31,771 nucleotides of DNA from UBA1738 sp045591565 (GCA_045591565.1 JAZNTB010000078.1:1-31771); one strand, 5' to 3'. Shown: positions 8,140 through 16,335, numbered from the stretch's first letter. Numbers and translations: made by a program. Notes: generated by a model from the sequence alone, not told the origin.

Positions 8140-8934
8140 ATGATAAGACTTGAAAATATCACAAAGATTTACAAAATGGGTGATAACGAGGTTCGTGCGT
8201 TAGACGGCGTCAGTATTCACATTAAGCCGCATGAGTTCGTTTCGATTATAGGTCCCTCCGGCTCGGGAAAATCAACCCTGATGAATATGATAGGATGCCT
8301 TGATGTGCCAACAGGCGGAAGATACTGGATTGATGGTGTAGAAGGCAGTAAAATGACAGATAATCAGCTTGCAGATCTTCGTAATCAAAAAATAGGCTTT
8401 ATATTCCAACAGTATAATCTTTTGGGAAAACTTACAGCATTTGAAAATGTGGAGCTTCCGCTTATCTATCGCGGAATAGCAGCTGAAAAGCGTGCCGAGA
8501 TGGCAAAAAGAGCGCTTGAGCGAGTCGGACTTTTAGATAAAATGAATCATAAGCCGACCGAGCTTTCAGGAGGTCAGCAACAGAGGGTTTCGGTAGCAAG
8601 GGCACTCTCTGCAAACCCCTCGCTGATACTTGCTGATGAGCCTACAGGAGCGCTTGATTCAAAATCGGGAGTTGAAATAATGCAGATGCTCCACGATTTA
8701 CATAGTGACGGAAATACGGTTGTTGTAATAACTCACGATTTAAGCATCGCAAAGCAGGCGGAGCGCATAATTACCATACGCGACGGAAAGATAACCAGCG
8801 ATATTGATAATAAACATGACAGGGCTGATGCAGCGAATATAAAAGGGTCTGCAATAGGCGATGCCGAAACCGGAAAAACTGCAGATATAGATGCGGATTT
8901 GAAAGATATTTCCCGAGGGGGTGATGCGGAATGA
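8140..8934 (+). CDS. ABC transporter ATP-binding protein, MacB/LolD-like
   Basis: The 264-residue ATPase shows Walker A GPSGSGKST (38-46), the Q-loop in FIFQQYNLL, signature LSGGQQQR (from 142) and Walker B with catalytic Glu (LILADEP, E167), then the D-loop GALDSKS and the His switch in VVITHD. It is closest to the ATPases of the MacB/LolD/FtsE group that power exporters with extracytoplasmic permease domains. The last about 40 residues are an acidic, Asp/Ala-rich extension beyond the usual end. It starts 11 nt after the adaptor and overlaps the permease by 4 nt (ATGA). Confidence 0.93.
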   Translation: MIRLENITKIYKMGDNEVRALDGVSIHIKPHEFVSIIGPSGSGKSTLMNMIGCLDVPTGGRYWIDGVEGSKMTDNQLADLRNQKIGFIFQQYNLLGKLTAFENVELPLIYRGIAAEKRAEMAKRALERVGLLDKMNHKPTELSGGQQQRVSVARALSANPSLILADEPTGALDSKSGVEIMQMLHDLHSDGNTVVVITHDLSIAKQAERIITIRDGKITSDIDNKHDRADAANIKGSAIGDAETGKTADIDADLKDISRGGDAE

Positions 8935-10124
8935 ATTTTGCAAAGCTTTCGCAGTCCTTTAAAATGTCAGTTAAAAGCATAATGGGAAATAAAGGTCGTT
9001 CCGCACTCACAATGCTCGGAGTGATTATCGGTGTTGCATCGGTTATTATACTTACAGGTATCGGTCAGGGAGCTACCTCAACCATAACCGATTCACTGTC
9101 CGCAATGGGAACAAAGCTTGTTACAGTTTCCATGTCGCGCGGTGGCTGGGGTGGTTCAACCCGCTCGATATCATTAGAAGATATGGAAAAGTTTTTAGAA
9201 AATAATCCTGATATTGTAAGTGCTATGTCGCCGGCAATAAGTGGAAATGTACAACTTAAGGCAGGTAATGAAAATACCTATACTTCACTTTCTGCATACG
9301 ATTCGAGCTATACCGACATCAAGGAGCAAAAGCTTATGTGGGGCAGATTTATTTCTGATTTCGATGTAGAGCACCGTTCCTATGTTTGCGTTGTCGGAAC
9401 ATATATCGTTAAGGAATACTTTGGCGGCGTAAATCCAATAGGCGAAACTATAAAGCTTAACGGCAGGCAGTTTGAGATTGTGGGAGTCTATGAGGAGATG
9501 GGAAGCTCTACCGAAACCTCTGCAGATAATGCCGTTACAATTCCGTATACAACGGCTATGAGATTTTTGAAAAACAAAAATATCTCAACCTTTTATTTTT
9601 CTGCAACAAGCGAGGATACAGTCGAAACAGCTGTTAATGAACTTGAGGCATATATTACAAAAAAAGTAGGTTCAGATAATGGATTTTCTGTAAACAGCGT
9701 TGCGGAGATACTTGATACGGTGAACGATATTATGGGAACAATGACAACTATGCTTGCCGGTATTGCTGCGATTTCGTTGATAGTAGGCGGAATAGGCATT
9801 ATGAATATCATGACGGTGTCGGTAAGTGAAAGAACCCGTGAAATCGGTATACGAAAAGCAATCGGTGCAAGAACGACAGACATACTCCTGCAGTTTTTGG
9901 TTGAGTCCACAATACTGAGTGCGATGGGCGGAATTGTCGGGATATTGTTTGGAATAGGAATAGGTCAGATTGTGTGCAGTTTAATAAATATGCAGTTTGT
10001 TGCAAAAGGAAGTATGATTTTGCTTAGCTTCTCATTCTCATTGATTATTGGAATTTTCTTCGGTATTGCACCGGCTAAAAAAGCAGCAAAACTGCATCCT
10101 ATAGATGCTCTTCGTTCAGAATGA
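8931..10124 (+). CDS. ABC transporter permease, MacB/FtsX-like
   Basis: The product is 397 residues. One membrane segment near the N-terminus (GRSALTMLGVIIGVASVIIL) is followed by a large extracellular MacB_PCD domain (about 50-260). Three membrane helices at the C-terminal end follow, with the FtsX signature SVSERTREIGIRKAIGA between the first two. This is the four-helix MacB topology, which works mechanically with the adaptor rather than as a channel. The first codon overlaps the ATPase stop. The three genes together make a complete tripartite-type exporter adapted to a Gram-positive envelope. Export of a peptide, antibiotic or surface component is plausible, but nothing in the sequence fixes the substrate. 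Confidence 0.92.
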   Translation: MNFAKLSQSFKMSVKSIMGNKGRSALTMLGVIIGVASVIILTGIGQGATSTITDSLSAMGTKLVTVSMSRGGWGGSTRSISLEDMEKFLENNPDIVSAMSPAISGNVQLKAGNENTYTSLSAYDSSYTDIKEQKLMWGRFISDFDVEHRSYVCVVGTYIVKEYFGGVNPIGETIKLNGRQFEIVGVYEEMGSSTETSADNAVTIPYTTAMRFLKNKNISTFYFSATSEDTVETAVNELEAYITKKVGSDNGFSVNSVAEILDTVNDIMGTMTTMLAGIAAISLIVGGIGIMNIMTVSVSERTREIGIRKAIGARTTDILLQFLVESTILSAMGGIVGILFGIGIGQIVCSLINMQFVAKGSMILLSFSFSLIIGIFFGIAPAKKAAKLHPIDALRSE

Positions 10125-10144
10125 ATTTTGGAAGGATTGATAAG

Positions 10145-12481
10145 ATGAAAAAAATATTGAGTGCAGCCCTTGTGTGTGCCTCCTTTTTGGGAATGATACC
10201 CTGCACACAAGCGGCATATACAGATATCAACGAGGCAAGCGATTGCTATTTATCTGCTTTAAGGCTTCAGGATATGGGTATCGTGAATGGATATCAGGAT
10301 GCAACATTCCGTCCTGATAACAGTATAACAAGAGCGGAATTTACAAAGATAGTTGTCTGTATGATGGATAAAGAGGATGAGGCAAAGACCTCTGCCGCAT
10401 CATCAGGCTTTTATGATGTGTTGCCGGGAAGCTGGTCGGCTCCGTATATAAACTACGCTGTATCAAAGGATATCCTGTCAGGATATTCTGACGGCTCCTT
10501 TGGACCGGACAGAACAATAAGCTTTGCTGAGGCGCTTACAATTCTTTTGCGGACTCTCGGGTATCAGGAAACAGATGTAGGATATTTCTGGCCGAACAAT
10601 TATATGAACGCAGCGTTGTCTTTGGGAATGACATCGGATATGAGCTTTGAAAAGGATACTCCGCTTACCAGAGCAACGGCTGCGATACTCACAGACAGAG
10701 CACTCTTTACCAAGCCTGCAGGAACGCAAGGAGCGGATACTTACCTTGAGACACTTGGATATACAGTTCTTGCTGATGCCCTTATACTTGACAAGGATGA
10801 TGTTAATGATAATGTAAGTGTTCTGGGCGGGAATTTAAAGATTAATAATGCATCGACCTATATTGGAAGAACACAGATGCCGATAGAAGAAGGAGATGTA
10901 TACAGATACGCAGTAATTGATAAGGACGGATACCTTAAAACGGTAACCTCATACGGAAACTCCAAGGAACTTTATTCGGAAACCGCAGTAGTGAATAAGG
11001 TTACAGGTAATACAATTGAGTACACAACCGTAAACGGCGTAAAGGACTCATATAAGGCGGATGACGGATTTATAACATACTACGGCAATAATAAGATGAC
11101 ATTTGCATCGGCAAAAGCCAACATTTCAAACGGTGCGGATATCACATTTTACGGTAACAGCTATGGTGCGTGGAACATTGCAGTAGTAGGAAACAGCAAT
11201 GATATTGAGCCTGTTCTCGCTACAAGAAGCTACAGCGAAAATGATGAATATTTTGAAGGAAAGCAGATTAATAAGTCAAATTTGACAGTTTATAAAGACG
11301 GAGAGGCAGCAACGCTTTCGGATATCAAGGCAAAGGATGTTGTGTACTACAACACGAAAACGAATACTATGGATGTGTATTCAAAAAAGGTGACAGGAAT
11401 TTACTATGCGGCATCACCGTCAAAGGCATATGTTGAAAGTGTTACTGTTGGCGGAAAGGTCTACGAAATCGGACATTCCTCTGCAACGGGTAAACTTGAT
11501 GCATCAAGCGGAGCCTTTGAGATAGGAGATAAGATAACTCTTAATCTGGGTAAGGACGGTAAAATTGCGTTTGTAACCGATAACTCCTCATCATTTGACT
11601 ATTTTGAATACGGTGTGGTAATCTCATCATCTTTAAAAACTGCTACCGAGGGAGCGAATGAGGGAAATACGGAATTTGTGACATCAATGTTTATGGCAGA
11701 CGGAGAGGTGCATGATATTGTCACGGACAAACTGTACAAGGACAATGCAGGCGACTTTATGCGAATTGATTATTCTGATTCTGCAGCAACGCTCACTCGC
11801 CAGCGAAATACTAATGCTTCGAATGTCGTAGGAGATATAAACTTTGAGGACCGCACGATAGGTGGAAAATATCTTCTAAAGGATGCAGCAATAATTCAAA
11901 GAGTTTCAGATGAGGATGCAAGTGTTGCAGAATGTGAACTTCTGGATTTTGAAAGCCTTAGTGCCCAGAAAATCGACGAGTCTCATATAATCAATGCAAT
12001 TACGGCAAATAAGTTCGGGGACATCGCTATTCTTTATGTTGAAAACCTTGAAAGCAGCTATGATTACGGGGTAGTTACCGGATTTATCAAAAACGGTAGT
12101 GAAACAAGCGGATATAAAATTTTCTCAGACGGAAGCGCGGGAAGCTATACGCTGTCCGGTACTTTGAAGATTTCCACCTCAGCAGGAGCGGGTGTTGGCT
12201 TTAAGACACAGGGTAACGGTATTTCGAAAATTATCAGCCTACAAAAGCTCGGAAGCGCCACAACTGTCGGTGCGGTTGAGGGGAGCAGAATAATGCTTAA
12301 TAATAAGATTTACAAAATGGCAGCAGATGTGCAAATTGTGGACATTACTTCTCTTACAAACATACGCTCTATAACTGTTGATGAGCTTGACAGTATGAAT
12401 GTATCGTCTGTAAGCCTGTATTCTGACAAATCGCTTACAAACGGTGGTGTTGTACGGGTTGTGACAATTAAAACAAAATAA
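10145..12481 (+). CDS. Secreted S-layer-homology (SLH) domain protein
   Basis: The ATG at 10145 has GGAAGGA 8 nt upstream; an in-frame ATG at 10121 overlaps the permease and would place polar residues before the signal peptide. The 778-residue product starts with a signal peptide (basic MKK, then a hydrophobic core ending near TQAA, residue 24). Three SLH repeats follow (about 25-70, 88-133, 145-190), with motifs such as GYQDATFRPDNSITRAEF and GYSDGSFGPDRTISFAEA. SLH domains bind pyruvylated secondary cell-wall polymers. The remaining about 580 residues are beta-rich, Gly/Ser/Asp/Lys-rich, have no Cys-rich or catalytic motif I recognise, and lack a sorting signal. It is the last gene of the exporter operon, suggesting surface function linked to the exporter. 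Confidence 0.88.
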   Translation: MKKILSAALVCASFLGMIPCTQAAYTDINEASDCYLSALRLQDMGIVNGYQDATFRPDNSITRAEFTKIVVCMMDKEDEAKTSAASSGFYDVLPGSWSAPYINYAVSKDILSGYSDGSFGPDRTISFAEALTILLRTLGYQETDVGYFWPNNYMNAALSLGMTSDMSFEKDTPLTRATAAILTDRALFTKPAGTQGADTYLETLGYTVLADALILDKDDVNDNVSVLGGNLKINNASTYIGRTQMPIEEGDVYRYAVIDKDGYLKTVTSYGNSKELYSETAVVNKVTGNTIEYTTVNGVKDSYKADDGFITYYGNNKMTFASAKANISNGADITFYGNSYGAWNIAVVGNSNDIEPVLATRSYSENDEYFEGKQINKSNLTVYKDGEAATLSDIKAKDVVYYNTKTNTMDVYSKKVTGIYYAASPSKAYVESVTVGGKVYEIGHSSATGKLDASSGAFEIGDKITLNLGKDGKIAFVTDNSSSFDYFEYGVVISSSLKTATEGANEGNTEFVTSMFMADGEVHDIVTDKLYKDNAGDFMRIDYSDSAATLTRQRNTNASNVVGDINFEDRTIGGKYLLKDAAIIQRVSDEDASVAECELLDFESLSAQKIDESHIINAITANKFGDIAILYVENLESSYDYGVVTGFIKNGSETSGYKIFSDGSAGSYTLSGTLKISTSAGAGVGFKTQGNGISKIISLQKLGSATTVGAVEGSRIMLNNKIYKMAADVQIVDITSLTNIRSITVDELDSMNVSSVSLYSDKSLTNGGVVRVVTIKTK

Positions 12482-12510
12482 AGGACGGAAAATCCGTCCT
12501 TTATTTTGTT
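12472..12510. terminator. Bidirectional terminator shared by two convergent genes
   Basis: A perfect 18-bp inverted repeat (12472-12489 with 12493-12510) with a 3-nt loop. The inner G/C core GGACGG/CCGTCC is flanked by A/T runs on both sides. It contains the stop codons of both the SLH gene and the convergent Gx-transporter gene. Confidence 0.85.
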
Positions 12511-12995
12511 AATAAATCAAGTCTTGACAATATAATACGGCACACCGTTCCGGTTAAAAAACCGACAATGATGGCAGAGAGTAAAAGCACGCTGAAATAA
12601 TAAAAAACCGATGTGCTTCCAAGCATTACAGCAGCGACTAACAGCTGACCGATATTGTGAAAAACAGCTCCCGATATACTTATGCCGATTATGCTAAGGT
12701 TTAACTTGCGGAAGAAAATCATTGCTATAAGGCTCAGTACACCGCCGCCGAGTGAATAAAAGAGGACATTCATACCGCTAAATAGTAAGGAGGAAACGAA
12801 AACTTTAACCAACATTATGAAAAATGCGGTTTTTTTGCTATAACGGAAAAGTGCGAACAGAATGACTATGTTTGATAAACCGAGTTTAATTCCCGGAATT
12901 GTGCTTATGGGAGGGAGCATACTTTCTATGTAGCCGAAAAGTATGGCTAAAGCTGAAAGAAGTGCGATACTTGTGATAGTACGGTTTTTCATCAT
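12501..12995 (-). CDS. Gx transporter family membrane protein (EetB-like; Hpre_diP_synt_I family)
   Basis: The 164-residue protein is almost entirely membrane helices (about five). IPGIKLGLSNIVILFAL near residue 33 is the mark of the family named heptaprenyl diphosphate synthase component I or Gx transporter, which resembles ECF substrate-binding (S) components. The start overlaps the stop of the upstream NusG-domain gene by 4 nt (ATGA), so the two are coupled. This pair recalls eetA-eetB in the flavin-based extracellular electron transfer locus of Listeria and lactobacilli. None of the other locus genes (ndh2, pplA, fmnB/apbE, dmkA) are within the window. The function may alternatively be transport of a small precursor. 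The final codons lie in the terminator palindrome. Confidence 0.8.
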   Translation of the reverse strand: MMKNRTITSIALLSALAILFGYIESMLPPISTIPGIKLGLSNIVILFALFRYSKKTAFFIMLVKVFVSSLLFSGMNVLFYSLGGGVLSLIAMIFFRKLNLSIIGISISGAVFHNIGQLLVAAVMLGSTSVFYYFSVLLLSAIIVGFLTGTVCRIILSRLDLLTK

Positions 12996-13336
12996 TTCAC
13001 CACCATATCAATTTGTGAGTCTTTTGTGACTTCTATAATAACTTTGTTTGGAAGACAGATAATTTTTTTTGAACTGTCCGATATTTTTCCTTGGTGTATG
13101 CATAGTTTGTCGGGACAGGTAGCTGACTTCATATATACTTCACCATTTTTGATAACGACAGCATTAGTGTTTTGTATATCAATCTCGCAGTCATTGTGGA
13201 GTGATTTTTCACAAAAAAGCTGTCCGCCAACTGTGATCCTGACAGTGTTTGCAGGAACTTTAAGAGCGGCGAAAAAGCCAATAAGAGCTATCAGAATTAC
13301 TGCTATAATCAAAATAAAATCATTTCTTTTCATCAA
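12992..13336 (-). CDS. NusG domain II-containing membrane-anchored protein (EetA-like)
   Basis: The 114-residue product has one N-terminal membrane segment (about 8-25) and an extracellular domain of the NusG_II family. The domain contains the paired-cysteine segment TCPDKLCIHQGKI, followed by ICLPNKVIIEV. The family is not a transcription factor; it is found beside Gx transporters and flavin/FMN-related genes in Firmicutes. The start is either TTG 13336 or ATG 13333: AGGAG lies 9 nt before the TTG and 12 nt before the ATG, slightly favouring the TTG. Together with the downstream gene it forms a two-gene minus-strand unit. No clear -35/-10 pair was found for it in 13337-13420. Confidence 0.82.
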   Translation of the reverse strand: MMKRNDFILIIAVILIALIGFFAALKVPANTVRITVGGQLFCEKSLHNDCEIDIQNTNAVVIKNGEVYMKSATCPDKLCIHQGKISDSSKKIICLPNKVIIEVTKDSQIDMVVK

Positions 13337-13388
13337 GAAAATAGTCTCCTTCGAAAGTTAACAATTAGTTAATAAATAGTTCATACGG

Positions 13389-13497
13389 ATGACATAATGA
13401 AGTGTTAGTATATACTCGTAGGTTGAAAAACCTGCAAAATACCTTCCCCTTAATATTTTTAATGAAAAAGTCGCGTCCGCACAGCGTGACTTTTTTA
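13389..13497 (+). ncRNA. Possible small RNA with C-rich single strand and 3' terminator
   Basis: Between the divergent eetAB-like pair and the LCP genes there is no ORF of interest. ATGACA (13389-13394) and TATACT (13411-13416), 16 bp apart, could be a promoter giving a start near 13423. A small hairpin with a GAAA loop (GTAGGTT/AACCTGC, 13418-13435) partly overlaps that start, so the start is uncertain. A C-rich unpaired stretch (ACCTTCCCCTT, 13441-13451) follows, then an intrinsic terminator. C-rich loops that can mask ribosome sites occur in Firmicute regulatory RNAs such as RsaE/RoxS. Alternatively the spacer merely holds a terminator. Confidence 0.35.
13465..13497 (+). terminator. Intrinsic terminator in the eetAB-like/LCP spacer
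   Basis: AAAAAGTCGCG (13465-13475) pairs with CGTGACTTTTT (13485-13495; 11 bp with one G-U) around a 9-nt loop and is followed by a T run. No plus-strand gene ends just upstream, so it either ends a small RNA or insulates the LCP promoter. The minus strand also has a run of five T. Confidence 0.7.
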
Positions 13498-13567
13498 TTT
13501 GGCAAAACTCTTTAAATAATTATAATATTGTTTTTGGAAAATTGCAATACAATAAATATATAAAATG

Positions 13568-13596
13568 TTGACACAAAGCACAGATTGGGATATAAT
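13568..13596 (+). promoter_or_regulatory. Perfect consensus promoter of the LCP gene pair
   Basis: TTGACA (13568-13573), exactly 17 bp, TATAAT (13591-13596). Start expected near 13603, giving a leader of about 38 nt to the TTG start codon at 13641. Confidence 0.88.
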
Positions 13597-13640
13597 ATAA
13601 TGTAGTGCTTGTATACATAGTGAAAGTCGAGGTAAGAGCA

Positions 13641-14867
13641 TTGAAAAGAAGAAGAAAACGAGCAAAAAAAAGATTTTTGAGTAAAAAGAGGCTTGCGATA
13701 TTCGGGATATCGGTTTTAGCCGTATTTATAATATTTACATTTGTATTGGGCTTTGGAGGACTGTTTTTAGGAGGAGATGACTCTGGAGTGGTGGAACCGG
13801 TTGATAAGGAAACCGGAAAGATTAACGCACTCATTGTCGGAGTGGACTCCACAGCTTCTTTGACTGATACAATTATGGTTGTGTCATATGATTTGGACAA
13901 CAATTCAGTTGATGTACTATCCATCCCGAGAGATACCAGAATGTATGTGGGAAGCAGGTATCAGAAAATAAATACCGCGTATTCCATTTCAAAGGGCGGA
14001 AAAAAGAAGGGTATAAACGGAACGATAGATGCCGTGACAAGACTTACGGGAATACCGATAAACTATTACGCGGAGTTCTCATTTGATGCGTTCCGTGAAA
14101 CAATAGATGCGCTTGGCGGGGTGTACTTTGATGTTCCTCAGAATATGAAGTACTCAGACCCTGCACAGGACTTATATATTGACCTTAAAAAAGGATACCA
14201 GCTTCTTGACGGCGAGGCAGCTGAAGAGTTTGTAAGGTTCAGAAGGTATCCGATGGGTGATATTGACAGAGTTGCAGCACAGCAGGCATTTATAAAAGCA
14301 GTTGCTGAGCAGAAGCTAAATGCAAGTATAATTCCAAGGCTACCGGAGCTGTTTAAAACCCTGCAGAAGAACCTTAAAACAAACATTACAGCAGCGGTTG
14401 TTGCAAGGTATGTTTCAAATCTTGGCGACCTTACCGGAGAAAATGTTCATATGCATGCTCTTCCGGGAACTTCTAACAGTACGGATTACGGTGCGTCATA
14501 CTGGATTGCTGATATGGATCAGCTGAAAACGCTCATTCAGGAGACCTTTGGATATGATGCGTCTAAAATAACGATACACTCTGCAGACGGAAAAAGTATT
14601 TCAAAGGATGTGAAGATAGCTTCACCTACGCCGAGTGAAACTCCAAAACCGAGTTTGTCGCCGTCGCCATCTGTATCGCCGACGCCATCTGTTGCATCGG
14701 CTTCACCGAAACCGACAAAGACACCAAAACCGTCGGCACCGACTCAAACGGTGTCGCCGACAAGAGAGCCAACCGAGCCGCCGAAGACTTCTTCACCGAA
14801 GCCTACGAAAACACCTGATTCGAGCGGTATAAAAAGACCGTCGGCAAATCCTAAGACGGAGAATTAA
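13641..14867 (+). CDS. LytR-CpsA-Psr (LCP) family cell-wall ligase, first of two
   Basis: LCP enzymes move lipid-linked polymers (teichoic acids, capsule or other glycans) onto peptidoglycan outside the membrane. The TTG at 13641 is chosen because GAGGTAA lies 8 nt before it and the promoter leaves room; an in-frame GTG at 13605 would almost coincide with the transcription start. The 408-residue product has a very basic cytoplasmic start, a membrane helix (about 20-40) and an LCP domain (about 60-280). Typical features are the ALIVGVD strand, DTIMVVSYD, LSIPRDTRMYV with the conserved Arg/Asp, and FVRFRRYPMGDIDRVAAQQ. A tail of about 80 residues rich in Pro, Ser, Thr and Lys (SPSPSVSPTPS, PKPTKTPKP) probably spans or binds the wall. 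Confidence 0.92.
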   Translation: MKRRRKRAKKRFLSKKRLAIFGISVLAVFIIFTFVLGFGGLFLGGDDSGVVEPVDKETGKINALIVGVDSTASLTDTIMVVSYDLDNNSVDVLSIPRDTRMYVGSRYQKINTAYSISKGGKKKGINGTIDAVTRLTGIPINYYAEFSFDAFRETIDALGGVYFDVPQNMKYSDPAQDLYIDLKKGYQLLDGEAAEEFVRFRRYPMGDIDRVAAQQAFIKAVAEQKLNASIIPRLPELFKTLQKNLKTNITAAVVARYVSNLGDLTGENVHMHALPGTSNSTDYGASYWIADMDQLKTLIQETFGYDASKITIHSADGKSISKDVKIASPTPSETPKPSLSPSPSVSPTPSVASASPKPTKTPKPSAPTQTVSPTREPTEPPKTSSPKPTKTPDSSGIKRPSANPKTEN

Positions 14868-14882
14868 AGAGAGGATTATATT

Positions 14883-16229
14883 GTGAAAAGAGCAAGACCG
14901 AAGAATAAAAAAGCTGCGATAAGAAAGCAGAAGGAACAGGAAATTCTCAAAAGAAAACAGGCAGATTCCAAGGCCGTTGATACAGAAAATGAAGAAGAGT
15001 ATATAAAGCCTGCCAAAAAGGGAGGAGCAAACAAAGCCTTTAAAGTAATATTCAGTATTTTGGCAGTGCTGGTTATTCTGTTGTTTGCAGCAATGGGATT
15101 TGGCTTCTTTGACGAAGGAGAAATTCTTGCGCCGCTTGAAAACGGAAAAATCAATGTGCTTCTTATGGGTACTGATGAAGAAGGCCTGAGAACCGATGCA
15201 ATAATGGTCGCTTCCTATGATGTAAATGAGGCAGAAGTTAATATTCTTTCAATCCCGCGTGATACTAAAGTATATGTGTCAAACCGAAAGGTTACGAGAA
15301 AAATTAATGAAGTTCATGCAATGCCAAGTAAGGTTAAAAAGGGAGAGATTGTAGGCTCGGAGGCGGTTGCTGAGGCGGTTACGCAGTTAACCGGAATACC
15401 GATAAACTATTATGCCGAGTTTTCTTTCTCAGCTATTGACCGACTCTTTGATATATTAGGACCTGTAGAGTTCGATGTTCCTGATGTCGAGGGAAAAGGT
15501 CGCGGAATGAATTATGATGATCCGTATCAGAATCTTCATATCCACTTAAAACCGGGTCTGCAAAAGCTTTCGGGAAATCAGGTTCAGCAGTTTTTGCGCT
15601 ATCGTAAGAGTAATTATGGCGTAGGAACAGGAAGTGACACCGACCGTGTGGCAAGACAACAGGAATTTGTAAAAGCAGTAGTAGACCAAAAGGTCAATAT
15701 AACAATTCTTGCAAAGCTTCCAAATATCTTTATGCAGATTTCAAAGGAAATGAAAACGAATATAACAGCAGGAGATATAACCAAGTATATTCGTTATATA
15801 AACAGACTGTCAGGTGAGAGTATACATACCTACAGCTTGCCTGGGGATAACCAGACTATTAGCGGTGGTTCGTACTTTGTATGCGACCTTGAAAAGACTG
15901 CTGAGCTTATGAGCGGAACTTTCGGTTACAGCGGCAAAGTTTTGGATAAGATTACAATTTCCGATGAACATTCACAGAAGGTTTTAAGGGCAGGAAATAA
16001 ATCCAAGAAGACACAATCTCCTGCACCTGATGCTGATACGCCGAAGAAAACTAACGAGCCTGAAAAGAGCAGAGAGCCTGAGGCTAAAGAAACGCCTGAG
16101 CCGACAAAGGCACCGGTTGTCACTAAAGAACCGACAAAAGCGCCGGTTGTTACCAAGGTGCCAATGAAATCTCCGGATCCTACAAAGATTCCTCTCGAGG
16201 ATTTGGATGATGAATATCTGGAGATTTGA
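14883..16229 (+). CDS. LytR-CpsA-Psr (LCP) family cell-wall ligase, second of two
   Basis: The GTG at 14883 has GAGG 8 nt upstream and lies 15 nt after the first LCP gene, so the two share one transcript. The 448-residue product has a lysine-rich cytoplasmic segment of about 50 residues, a membrane helix (about 52-74) and an LCP domain with INVLLMGTDEEGLRTDAIMV, LSIPRDTKVYV and FLRYRKSNYGVGTGSDTDRVARQQ. Its middle (TGIPINYYAEFSF) is nearly identical to the first paralogue, pointing to an old tandem duplication. The tail is a different Thr-Lys-x-Pro repeat (TKAPVVTKEPTKAPVVTKVP). Two paralogues may handle different polymers or back each other up. The presence of an SLH protein upstream suggests a polymer-anchored S-layer. 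Confidence 0.92.
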   Translation: MKRARPKNKKAAIRKQKEQEILKRKQADSKAVDTENEEEYIKPAKKGGANKAFKVIFSILAVLVILLFAAMGFGFFDEGEILAPLENGKINVLLMGTDEEGLRTDAIMVASYDVNEAEVNILSIPRDTKVYVSNRKVTRKINEVHAMPSKVKKGEIVGSEAVAEAVTQLTGIPINYYAEFSFSAIDRLFDILGPVEFDVPDVEGKGRGMNYDDPYQNLHIHLKPGLQKLSGNQVQQFLRYRKSNYGVGTGSDTDRVARQQEFVKAVVDQKVNITILAKLPNIFMQISKEMKTNITAGDITKYIRYINRLSGESIHTYSLPGDNQTISGGSYFVCDLEKTAELMSGTFGYSGKVLDKITISDEHSQKVLRAGNKSKKTQSPAPDADTPKKTNEPEKSREPEAKETPEPTKAPVVTKEPTKAPVVTKVPMKSPDPTKIPLEDLDDEYLEI

Positions 16230-16255
16230 CAAAATAATTATTTGTAAAAAAACGC

Positions 16256-16284
16256 TTGCATTTTTTGAAAAAATGTGTTATACT
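16256..16284 (+). promoter_or_regulatory. Promoter of the rimP-nusA-infB operon
   Basis: TTGCAT (16256-16261), 17 bp, TATACT (16279-16284), with an extended -10 TG at 16276-16277. The 12-mer ATGTGTTATACT ending here occurs again in the fprA promoter (24976-24987). Confidence 0.75.
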
Positions 16285-16308
16285 ACAAGTAATGATAGGA
16301 AATTCTTC

Positions 16309-16335
16309 TAAAGAGTGGGTTGAAAACCCACTCTT
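16309..16335 (+). promoter_or_regulatory. Leader hairpin before rimP
   Basis: A perfect 12-bp hairpin (16309-16320 with 16324-16335, top of the loop GAAA) lies in the leader between the promoter and the rimP ribosome site (AGAGG, 16345). No U tract follows, so it is not a simple terminator. It may stabilise the mRNA or take part in control of this operon. Confidence 0.6.

Noticed and set aside
10121..10144. SLH protein starting at the ATGA overlap with the permease
   Set aside because: ATG 10145 has GGAAGGA at proper spacing and begins directly with a signal peptide.
16230..16255. A/T hairpin after the second LCP gene as terminator
   Set aside because: The stem has no G/C pairs beyond the ends and the fold is too weak to call.
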